A DNA stretch of 64,000 nucleotides from Bartonella sp. AU55XJBT (GTDB lineage Bacteria; Pseudomonadota; Alphaproteobacteria; Rhizobiales; Rhizobiaceae). Both the position numbers and the translations under genes were made by a program. The stretch covers positions 244,527 to 308,526 of the forward strand of contig NZ_JAQITC010000001.1 of assembly GCF_028618525.1 (NCBI RefSeq), read 5' to 3'. How positions within the stretch are numbered: position 1 is the stretch's first letter; each line of letters begins with the position of its first letter. Shown here one piece after another: positions 18,682 to 28,200 of this stretch. The notes under the pieces are model-generated. The model saw only the letters and a program-made list of their open reading frames with translations. It ran no database searches and was not told the DNA's origin.

Positions 18682-19875
18682 GTGACAAAAATGGTCGATT
18701 CTTCAAAACCAAAAGTTAAATCACATTATGCTGGTACGCGTCGTAAGAAACCAGTCATTGAACATGAAGCTGTTTCCCATGATTCAGAGGAAAAAATACA
18801 CAATTCTGTAGAATCTCATGTCCAAGAAAAACAGAATATGCAAAATCAGGATCAAAGTACTTCTCGTACAGCTTGGTTTTTGTTGCCCCTTTCAGGGGGT
18901 TTAGGGGGACTTATTTCTTTGGGAATTTTTGTGGGGCTTCAATGGGTGGGGTTGTTTTCTTCTCCTTTTGTGAGCAATTCTGCTGAAGGGAAAAAAGTTT
19001 TACAGATCGCTGAAGCTGCAAAAGGCCAAGGTGAAGAAACAAGAGAACAATTGGAGCGGCTGCTTCAAGAGATCGATGCGTTAAAAACAGCGTTTTCTTC
19101 TTTTTCATCACAACAGTTTCAAAAAATGAAAAACGATGAACTCTTGCAAAAAGAAAGTAGAGAAGCTTTTGCGAATTTAGGGGAAAAAGTAAAAACGCTT
19201 GAAGAGGTTGTACAAACTTTTGTTGGAGAGTCAAAAGGGATAGAAACAGCTTTGTCTGTCGGGCAGAGCAATGCGAATGATCTTGCTTCGTTAAAAAAAC
19301 AGTTAGAATCACTACAGCAAGAAATTACTGTTAAAAATAGTGAGAAAAAAGAAATAAATACGGCACTTTTTACAGCGATCAGTTCGTTAAAAAATGCTGT
19401 AGAGCGGGGAGGATCTTATAACAATGAATTAAAGCTATTACAGCAGTTATCGCCCTCGATTGATGGACTTGATGTGTTGCAAAAGACAGCTACTGTAGGT
19501 CTTCCAAGTTCAGCACAACTTTCAGTTGATTTTGCTCATGTTGCCGATGCAATTGTTGGTACACAAAATATTGTTACGTCAGATGCTGGTTTTTTTGATC
19601 GAATTTTAGCGTGGATAAAAGGGCTTGTTGTTTCGCGACCGATTGGAAATGTTGAAGGGATGACGCTTGGGGCTATTACAGCGCGCATGGAAGTTGCTCT
19701 TCAAGCGGGTGATTATGAAAAGGCTTTGAGTGAATGGCAATCATTACCCCAAAATGCAAAAGATATTTCAAGAGATTTTGTTCAGCAGCTTGAAAGACAT
19801 ATTGCTGTTCAACAGTTGCTGCAGCAATTGCTGTTGTCTGTGCAACAAGGGTCTTTTAAGGCAACAAAGATGTAA
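18682..19875 (+). CDS. Mitofilin-like (COG4223) inner-membrane protein
   Basis: 397 aa from a GTG at 18682; an ATG at 18691 is an equally possible start. Charged N-terminus (about 55 residues), one membrane segment near residues 56-80, a long coiled coil (about 105-235, rich in E/K/Q), and a C-terminal domain (MTLGAITARMEVALQAGDYEKALSEW) resembling the mitofilin/Mic60 signature of alphaproteobacteria. Mic60 homologues shape inner membranes and link them to outer-membrane proteins; here this is inferred. The HemY-like gene begins 11 bases after its stop. Confidence 0.75.
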   Translation: MTKMVDSSKPKVKSHYAGTRRKKPVIEHEAVSHDSEEKIHNSVESHVQEKQNMQNQDQSTSRTAWFLLPLSGGLGGLISLGIFVGLQWVGLFSSPFVSNSAEGKKVLQIAEAAKGQGEETREQLERLLQEIDALKTAFSSFSSQQFQKMKNDELLQKESREAFANLGEKVKTLEEVVQTFVGESKGIETALSVGQSNANDLASLKKQLESLQQEITVKNSEKKEINTALFTAISSLKNAVERGGSYNNELKLLQQLSPSIDGLDVLQKTATVGLPSSAQLSVDFAHVADAIVGTQNIVTSDAGFFDRILAWIKGLVVSRPIGNVEGMTLGAITARMEVALQAGDYEKALSEWQSLPQNAKDISRDFVQQLERHIAVQQLLQQLLLSVQQGSFKATKM

Positions 19876-19886
19876 ATAGGCTCCAG

Positions 19887-21449
19887 ATGATACGTGTTTT
19901 TATTTATATTTTTGTTGTTTGTGTTCTTGGATTAGCTTTTGGGTGGGTTGCTAATCACAATGGTGTTTTTGTCCTTACATTTTTGCACTTTAGATTTTCT
20001 ACTTCATTGCTTACAGTGTTAAGTGTGCTGACTTTGCTGTTTGTAGCGCTAGTGCTTTTATGGTGGTTATTGTCTTTCTTTTTTTCTATACCGAGTGCTC
20101 TTTCCAATTATTTTTATAAACGCCATCGAAAGCGCGGTTATGAAGCTCTCTCAAAGGGAATTCTTGCAACTTTTGCTGGTGATGGTATGGTTGCGCAAAA
20201 AATGGAAGCACAGGTTGATAAATATCTTGCAGGAAAACAAGAGCCATTGGTAAAGCTTTTACAAGCACAAACTTTGTCTTTACAAAATAACTCTGTTCGC
20301 GCTATCGGTCTTTTTGAGGAGATGAGAAAGGAAGATCCAACAAAACTGGTTGGACTTTATGGTTTGTTTCGTGAAGCGATGAAGAGTAAAGCTTATGAGG
20401 CAGCACAACAATATGCAGAAGAGGCGCTGTCTTTATCACCAGCACTTTTGTGGGCGCATCAGGCGGTGCTTGATCGGTTGGGTGCTGAGGGTAAATGGGA
20501 TAAGGCACTTACTGTTTTTGAAAGAGCGCAAAAAGCTCTCCCGCGTTCTGTTCGCGCAACTCCAGAGCGGCAGCATATCGAGGTTTTACTGTTAAGTGGG
20601 CAGGCTCTTCATCTGTTTGATACACATCCTGTACAAGCACGTGAAGCTATTTTGAAAGCCCATAAATTGGCGCCTGATTTTGTTCCAATAACAATTATAG
20701 CGGCTGATATTCTCTATAAATTAAATGAAACGCGTAAAGCGGATAAAATGATTATAGCTGCTTGGCAGAAGGAACCTCATCCTGATTTGGGGATGCTTTA
20801 TCTTGAAAAAGAAGAAGGAGCTGTTGAGCGGTTAAAAAGGGCTAAGACACTTGCTTCTTATAATGAAGATACATTTGAGTCGGTTTTTCTTATTGCCAAA
20901 GCTGCTTTGGATGCTGGTGAAACGACATTAGCAAGAGAGCAGGCACAAAAAGCATTGCAGTATCATCCACGGGAAAGTGTTTATTTATTATTGGCAGATA
21001 TTGAAGAGGCTAAGGGAAACAATCAAGGTGCTGTGCGGCAATGGCTTTCCTTAGCCCTTCGTGCTGAACGTGATCCAGTATGGATGTGTGAGGGGTCTAT
21101 TTTTTCTTCTTGGTCAGCTGTTTCTCCAATCAGTGGACGTTTAGGCTGTTTTGAATGGAAAGCGCCTCCCTGTGTCCCTTCTCTTACATTAGAGGCAGTC
21201 AATATTGCGCCAAAAAAGCAAGATAAAGAGGACGTTGTAGAAGAAAATGAGGGTGTTGAAGATAAGAAGCTTGAAAAATTAACGCCTATAGACGATTCTT
21301 TTTTGCATAATATGCAGGTGGAAAGACAATATATAAAAGAACAAGATGCAAAAACATTCAGCCAAATTCATTTAAACGTTGATGATCCAGGAGTTAAAAC
21401 AGAAGAAGAGGACACGTCTTTATCGAGAAAAAAATTTCGTTTATTTTAA
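19887..21449 (+). CDS. HemY-like TPR membrane protein (HemY_N)
   Basis: 520 aa. Two N-terminal membrane helices (about 2-25 and 38-65) are followed by the HemY_N domain and TPR-like repeats through about residue 400, then an acidic, low-complexity tail. The name comes from an old link with heme synthesis in enterobacteria; the protein is not a heme enzyme. It is probably co-transcribed with the mitofilin-like gene. Its retention without hemC/hemD next door suggests an envelope rather than a heme role. Confidence 0.8.
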   Translation: MIRVFIYIFVVCVLGLAFGWVANHNGVFVLTFLHFRFSTSLLTVLSVLTLLFVALVLLWWLLSFFFSIPSALSNYFYKRHRKRGYEALSKGILATFAGDGMVAQKMEAQVDKYLAGKQEPLVKLLQAQTLSLQNNSVRAIGLFEEMRKEDPTKLVGLYGLFREAMKSKAYEAAQQYAEEALSLSPALLWAHQAVLDRLGAEGKWDKALTVFERAQKALPRSVRATPERQHIEVLLLSGQALHLFDTHPVQAREAILKAHKLAPDFVPITIIAADILYKLNETRKADKMIIAAWQKEPHPDLGMLYLEKEEGAVERLKRAKTLASYNEDTFESVFLIAKAALDAGETTLAREQAQKALQYHPRESVYLLLADIEEAKGNNQGAVRQWLSLALRAERDPVWMCEGSIFSSWSAVSPISGRLGCFEWKAPPCVPSLTLEAVNIAPKKQDKEDVVEENEGVEDKKLEKLTPIDDSFLHNMQVERQYIKEQDAKTFSQIHLNVDDPGVKTEEEDTSLSRKKFRLF

Positions 21450-21595
21450 ATTGTGTCAACAGGGTAATTTGAGGGTTTTCTCAGAAGAAACAATGAATGT
21501 AGAAGAAACAATATCGTTAATCTTGTCCAATAAAATTATTCTCTTATGCTTTAAAAATGAAGTTCTGCTCGGTTGCAGAAGTGATTGATTAAAAA

Positions 21596-22342
21596 ATGTT
21601 TTTAAATCAGAGATGTCTTGATAAAAAGCAAAAAAATAGCAAACCAAGGATTGCTGTCGTTATTCATCGGCGGTCTCCCTATACGGGGCGTTTGGGAAAA
21701 TTTTTACAACAAAATGGTTTTGTTCTTGATGTTTATCGTCCTATTTTTGGACAAAAACTCCCTGATACATTAGAGCATTATGCCGGTGTTGTTATTTTAG
21801 GGGGACCAATGAGTGTGAATGACAGCGAAGCTTATATTGGTGAGGAAATTGATTGGATTTCGTTATCATTAAAGGAAAATAAGCCTTTTTTGGGTATTTG
21901 TCTTGGAGCACAAATGTTAGCACGAAATTTAGGGGCGCGCGTTGGTACAAGAAGTGATGGGACTGTTGAAGTGGGTTGGTATCCACTCGAAGTGACCCCA
22001 CAAGGAAAGGAATTGATGAATTGGCCAGAAATGGTCTATCATTTTCATGATGAAGGTATTTATGATTTACCAAAAGAGGCAATGCTTTTGGCAACAGGGC
22101 ATACATATCCTACACAAGCTTTCCGTTATGGGAACAATGCATGGGGTTTGCAGTTTCATGCTGAATTTACGCGCGCTATGATGCGGCGTTTGGTTGTACG
22201 TTCGGCACATAAATTGACTGAAAAAGGTGCTCAACCTGCTTGTGCACATTTGAAAGGGCGTTTAATCTATGATCGAGCTTTAAGCCAATGGTTTGAAGGT
22301 GCATTACGGCAGATCTTTTGTACACCGCCAGCACTTATGTGA
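21596..22342 (+). CDS. Class I glutamine amidotransferase (GuaA-N-like)
   Basis: 248 aa stand-alone GATase1 domain. The nucleophile is in FLGICLGAQML, the catalytic histidine and glutamate are in LQFHAEF, and VVILGGPMSVND forms the oxyanion region. Such proteins are often annotated as GMP synthase-like, but no synthetase domain is present; the true acceptor (possibly a gamma-glutamyl compound) is unknown. About 150 bases of apparently non-coding sequence separate it from the HemY-like gene. Confidence 0.82.
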   Translation: MFLNQRCLDKKQKNSKPRIAVVIHRRSPYTGRLGKFLQQNGFVLDVYRPIFGQKLPDTLEHYAGVVILGGPMSVNDSEAYIGEEIDWISLSLKENKPFLGICLGAQMLARNLGARVGTRSDGTVEVGWYPLEVTPQGKELMNWPEMVYHFHDEGIYDLPKEAMLLATGHTYPTQAFRYGNNAWGLQFHAEFTRAMMRRLVVRSAHKLTEKGAQPACAHLKGRLIYDRALSQWFEGALRQIFCTPPALM

Positions 22343-23107
22343 GGGTATGCTTATTTTTAGTGAGCTCACGACCTTCATGTAAAACAGAGCGTCATTTGGT
22401 TGCATCGTTAAAGGCTTGTTTTAAAGAGACATTTCTCAAAGCGTATTTAAACATATTTTACGGTGCCAACCATGAATAGTATAATGATAAAGCTCCCATA
22501 ATATAAAATCTATAGAGCACTGCAATCTTTATACTTGTGAAAGAGTAAGCCGGCATCATCACACACTCTGTCCGCTCTTAATATTGCGACAGCCTTTGGC
22601 ATTTCTCGATGATTCATGAAAAGGCATTTTGTCCTTTCTTGTACAGTTTTTACCTCTACGTCAGCTTCGCTTTTGACGTGTAAGGAAATGGTTTTGATTA
22701 ATTCAATCTAGAACAGGTTTTAAATGAGAGAATCTTACGATATTCGGGTCTCTCAATTCAATATGCAAAACAGTAAGTTATCATTGTAAATCAATACCTT
22801 GCCATTGTTATTCTTATTGTATTGTAAAATAATGTCGTTTAAGGCTAAAGATAAACAGCGCATGTAAAACTTTACATATAAGGTATTTTTTGTTAAAAGG
22901 TGTAAAGGGTTTTCTTAAGGAATTCTTGCTTCTTGGGCGTGTGAGATGCTGTACTTTAGGGCGGTGAATTATGACCTCCATGATATGATCAGCAGATAAA
23001 GCCAGCGAGATTAAGAAGCTGGATTGTTTGTAAACTTGGTGAATGTTTAAGAAACTTTATCCTTTTTAGGGTGGGGTTAAAATCAAAAGATAAAGAAAGT
23101 TTTAAAG
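22343..23107. other. Gap with an inverted integrase remnant (copy B)
   Basis: About 765 bases without an intact gene. On the minus strand, from about 22740 down to 22390, an integrase N-terminus can be read across frames: KTVQERTK, then AVAILRADRVCDDAGLLFHKYKD, then stop, then ELYHYTIHGWHRKICLNTL, then stop, then EMSL. This is the DUF4102-type opening of P4-like integrases (target block D-G-GL, then an LR-Y--GR motif). The sequence 22760-23100 shows nothing recognisable. Confidence 0.7.
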
Positions 23108-24267
23108 TTGTCTACATCCTCTCAAATACCATCATCACAAAAAAGTTTTTCTTTGCGCTATTTATTGTGTGGGCTGTTTTGTCTTGCTCTGATCCTCATT
23201 TATAGCGCTTTCTGGTTTTTTTTTCACGTAAAATAGAAAACTATGTTTCTGATATATCTGCAAAAGCATCTTCCGGTAATATGGCGGCGGTGTGTGAGAA
23301 TGTGCGCAAGAATGGTTATCCTTTACGGATTGGTGTTGTTTGTGACAAATTTCAATTTTCTTGGCCTTTATACGGGGTTTCTTTATCGACGGGGCGTTTG
23401 ACAGCTGGTGCACCAATTTATGCCCCTCATTTGGTCGAGTTTAATGTTGATTCTCCTGCATCAATTGTTTTCTCTGGGAAAACTTCCACCGTATCTCATT
23501 GGCGTAAGTTGGTGATTGAAACAGAGCCTTATTGGAAAACAAGTCAGACATTGAAGGTTATCGCTGAAGGGCTTGAACTTTCCCCTCTTTCCTCTTCTCT
23601 TGAGAATCAAAAGCTTCAAGAAGCATTGGGATCAAAAGCGACAGACAAAAAAACAACACAACAAAATGTTGAAAATCCGGCATTGTTGCAAGATACTCCT
23701 GATGGGGTTTCACAGCCATTAGAGCCAAAAGATGTCTCTCAAAAAATAACGACAGAATTTTTGCGTCTTGATCTTAAACGTGAAAAGAATCATTTCTCAG
23801 GAAATATGACTTTTGATGGTTTGGATGTTTCTCCAATTTTTATATCTTCTTCTGTTGAAATTCCGAAAATTGATGGCAATTTGGAATGGATTTTAAATGA
23901 TGCCTCTCTTCTGTCTGATAATGAAGGAAAAAATTGGAAACAAAATCTGTACGGGAAAAGTGGCATTTTAAAGCATGGTGAATTGGCTTTTCATATAGGC
24001 GGCGGGGTGCATATTAGTGGACCTTTTTCTTTTGATGATGAAGGATATTTGTCAGCAACATTTGAACTTGTTTGTATACAGCACGTGAAGTTCCTTGAAG
24101 CTTTGCAACATTTTTTTCCTGAAGAAACGGATGATTTTCAAGCGTCACTTTTTATTTTGAGTACACTGCCTAAAAATGCAGATGGCGCCCCCGTTCTTTC
24201 TTTGACTATTAGACATGGCTGGGTAAAACTAGGATTTTTAGAACTTGGTCGTCTTGCTCCACTTTAG
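23108..24267 (+). pseudogene. DUF2125-type envelope protein gene, frameshifted in a T9 tract
   Basis: The frame from a TTG at 23108 encodes a short polar start and one membrane segment (LRYLLCGLFCLALILIYSAF), then runs into a TAG at 23234. The second frame, open from before 23281 to 24267, encodes the rest (ENVRKNGYPLRIGVVCDKF, LTAGAPIYAPHLVEF). The two join perfectly if one T is added to the run of nine T at 23216-23224, giving a protein of about 386 aa with SRKIENYVSDISAKA at the junction. The body resembles DUF2125 proteins of Hyphomicrobiales. Whether this is a true mutation, a slippage-corrected gene or a sequencing error cannot be decided here. Confidence 0.75.
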
Positions 24268-25273
24268 GTTTGAGAAGAAATTAGTAAGAGCGTCTGTATG
24301 GCTAGGTATTGCTTTATAAAAAGTGTTCACTGTTTTACATGTTGAATGAGAGTCTTGAAGATCGTAAGATTCTCTTTTCATTTCAATCTTGTTTATATTG
24401 CATCAAACAAAAACCTTCCTCCTTGTATGTTGTGAATGGGAAAGCCGTGTGGATCATTTATTAAGAAGAGGCTAAAAATGCTTCTTATAAACCGTCTCAA
24501 CGGTTCAAAGGTATCGCCATATTAGGGGCTGGAAAAGTGTGTGATGGTGCCGGCTTACTTCTTCACAAGTATAAAAATGGTGGTGCTCTATAAATTTTAT
24601 ATTATTCTTGGGGGCTTTATCATTATACTATTCATGGTAGGCGCCGTGAAATGTGCTTGGGTGCGCTTTGAGAGATGTCGCTTTAAAACATGCCGATGAA
24701 TATGCAATGCAGTGTATTTTATTTGGGGCGCTTTGTTTTATATGAAAGTCGTAACTCTCTTAAAGAACGTGATACACAAAAGCGTGAGGCAATCAAAATT
24801 CTCCATTATTTTAAAAGACATTGCTCTAAATGCCTTTGAAATCCGTAAAACTGAATTAAAAAATGATGGTGAGAATGGGAACAGGTTTATACCTTTAAAA
24901 CTTCATGTTTTCCCTAAATGAGATTGTCTATTGTTTTAGAGATTACATAAACCGAGACACACAATTTTTCCGCTCCAATTTAGTATATAAAAGATGAGGC
25001 ATCTCGTAAAGTACTGAATCTTCTTAATATTTGTCTCAAACGTACTGCTTTTAAATCTGAAAGTTGATGTTTTTACGTTGAGAAATCAATTGTTAAAATC
25101 CATTCCTGTCCTGTTGTCGTTTTGAAATGGTTACAAGCAATTCTGTTGTGATAAGGAGCGAGGCTTTTATTTTGGATGCTGCATCTCCAAAACAAAAATT
25201 CCCGCTCTACCTTTGTTGGTTCGTTGTGGTAGGATAGAACGGCAGTTTTTAACTAGATCGTTTTATATTCATT
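24268..25273 (+). pseudogene. Tyrosine integrase remnant (copy C, most complete)
   Basis: From about 24390 to 25120 the plus strand reads, in shifting frames, as a P4-type phage integrase: VCDGAGLLLHKYKNGGAL then stop (to about 24592); LYHYTIHGRRREMCLGALRDVALKHADEYAMQ (24617-24711); KERDTQKREAIKILHYFKDIAL and NAFEIRKTELKNDGENGN (24760-24890); FIPLKLHVFPK; and, further on, LLNICLKRTAFK. The catalytic C-terminal half with the tyrosine is not readable. Many stops and frameshifts show an old inactivation. The rest of the gap (24268-24390 and 25120-25273) shows nothing recognisable. Confidence 0.8.
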
Positions 25274-28200
25274 TTAAGTTTGAAAGCCAGTATTTTGCAG
25301 TTGAGAAATCAACCCTGCTGCAAAAGTAAAACGAGAAATATTGAGATCATTTTCAATAAGGGCACTAATACGGTTTGTAATATTGTGAATATCATCTTCT
25401 TCTGTTTTTTTCCAAGTGGTAAAAGGATCTTCTTTTTTTCCATAACTTTTGAGGATTTTTATAACGATTTGCCGCAAACTTTCGAAAATACTTTCTTTGG
25501 CTTGGCTTAAAGCCATACTATCATAGTAATCTAGGATAGGAATTGTGCGACTCGCTTCGTTAATTCGGTTTATGCGAATGATTTGCGCAAGTGAGAAATA
25601 GATCCCTGCAGTTTTAATAAGATCGCTGTTGCTTTGTTTTGCAATTAAAGAAATATCACAAATTGTTGGAGCAGCTTCCAAAAGAGCTAGTTGTTTTGCT
25701 AATGTTTTTGGTGCTCCTTCTTCACTGTAGTGTTGTGCTTTTTCTTCAATCTTTTGCTTAATATCGTTATCGTGAGAATGCATAAGCTCTTTTTCAATAA
25801 CATTACGGGCTTGTTTTATTGTTTTTACAATTTCTTCTAATGGACGTGAGAGATCCATGTTGTGTAAACCCCAATTGGTTGTTTCAAAGAGCATTGGGGT
25901 CATTACTGCGTAGAGTTTGTTTTGGACAAGACCGGGGATTTTATTATCAAGCTTATCAATTTGATCAGACAATTGGGGAATTTCAAAACCATCACGGATG
26001 GCAATGAAAACGCGAATAATATTTTCAGCCTTTTGTTCTGTTGCATCGTGGAGTTGTTTAACAAAAGTAGGACCTCCACGATTGACAATATCGTTGGCAA
26101 TCAGCGTTGCAATAATATTACGACGCAGTTGATGGTTAATGACTTCCTTCTCAAAATTTTCTTGAATTTGGGTTGGAAAATAATTCAGCAAGGCTGTGTT
26201 GAAATAATGATCATCAACAATGGGGCTATGAGCAATTTCTTCTTTGAGTGTTAATTTAGCATAGGCAAAAATAACGGCGAGTTCTGGACGGATAAGACCT
26301 TTTCCTTGGGTTATTCTTTGCCGTAAAACTTGCTCATCAGGGAGCACTTCAACTCTACGATCTAGAAGCTTTTTTTGTTCCAAATCATGCATAAAACGTA
26401 TTTGATAGGGTAAATCAGCTGTGCTTTGGCTTTCTGCTAAAGAAAGAGCAAGAGGTTGTAGATAATTGTTGCGCAAGACGAGTTGTTCGACTTGAGGAGT
26501 CATTTTTTTCAAGAGTTTATTGCGTTCTTCGCGGGTGAGTGTTTTAGCACGAAGTGCTGATGCAAGAACAATTTTGAGATTGACTTCAATGTCAGAACAA
26601 TTCACACCGGCAGAATTGTCAATGGCATCCGTATTGCAACGACCACCATTTGAAACATATTCAATCCGTCCACGTTGTGTAACGCCAAGATTAGCCCCTT
26701 CACCAATAATTTTTGCACGCACTTGTTCTCCGGTAATGCGTATGGCATCATTTGCACGATCACCTACTTGGGCATCACTTTCTGTTGTGGCGCGGATGTA
26801 AGTCCCAATGCCACCAAACCATAAAAGATCAACAGGGGCTTTGAGAAGAGCAGAGATAATTTCAAAGGGGGTTCCTGTTTGTTTTTCGAAACCGATGGCT
26901 CCTGCTGCTTCAGGGGAGAGCGTAATGGTTTTTTCTTTTCGTGAGAAAATACCTCCGCCCTTTGATAATTTGCTTTGGTCGTAATCCTGCCAGCTTGAGC
27001 GAGGTAGTTTGAAGAGACGCGCACGCTCTGCATAGCTTTCCTCTATGTTTGGATCTGGATCAATAAAGATATCGCGGTGATCAAAAGCGGCAATCAATTT
27101 TGTTTGTTTTGAAAGGAGCATGCCATTGCCAAAGACATCACCAGACATATCGCCAACACCGACACAGGTGAAGGGCATTGTTTGAATATCCTGATTAAAG
27201 GATTCTCGGAAATGTCTTTTGACGGCTTCCCATGCACCTTTCGCTGTAATTCCAATTTCTTTGTGGTCATACCCTGCTGAGCCACCAGAGGCAAAAGCAT
27301 CATCGAGCCAAAAATGGTTTGCTTGGCTGATGGCATTGGCTGTGTCAGAAAAGGTTGCTGTTCCTTTGTCGGCTGCGACAACAAAATAGGGGTCAGGGTC
27401 ATCATGACAGATGACATTGTGGGGCGCAGTTATTTTGCCGTGAATGAGATTGTCTGTGATGGAGAGCAAAGCTGTTATAAAGTCCGTATAAGCTTGTCGT
27501 GCTGCTTCTATGATGACAGCACGATCACTTGTTTGAGGAAGGCGATGGGGATAGAATCCACCTTTTGCTCCTGCAGGAACGATAACTGCATTTTTAACTT
27601 GTTGGGCTTTGACTAAGCTAAGCACTTCGGTGCGATAATCGAGTGCGCGGTCAGACCACCGAATTCCGCCACGAGCAATAGATCCAAAACGCAAATGGAC
27701 TCCTTCAACTTCTGGTCCATAAACAAAAATTTCCCGATAAGGACGTGGTTCAGGCAAACCTTCAATTTGGCGCGGATTTAATTTGATGGCTAAAATACGC
27801 CGTGGATTTCCATCGCTAAGAGGTGTAAAGGCATTTGTTCGTAAACTCGCATCGATAAGGTTACTATACCGGCGTAAGATAAGATCATCATCTAAACCAG
27901 AGACTTTCTGTAATTTTTCTTCAATGCGTTTTTGAATAATCTGTTGGTTTTTCTCTCGTTCTTTTTCTGTATGGCTTTGATGAAATTTTAAATGAAATAA
28001 AGCATAAAGCTCTTTGGTAATGTCAGGATAAGCATTTAAAGTTTGGGCGACGCGGTCTTGCGAGTAAGGAATTCCAGCTTGTTGGAGATAGCGCCCGTAA
28101 TGGCGCAGAATAGCAATTTCATGCCAATCAAGCTCAGCTGTTTGGGTGAGGGCATTAAAGGCATCATTATCAGCATTTTGTGCCCAAATGGCTTCAAAAG

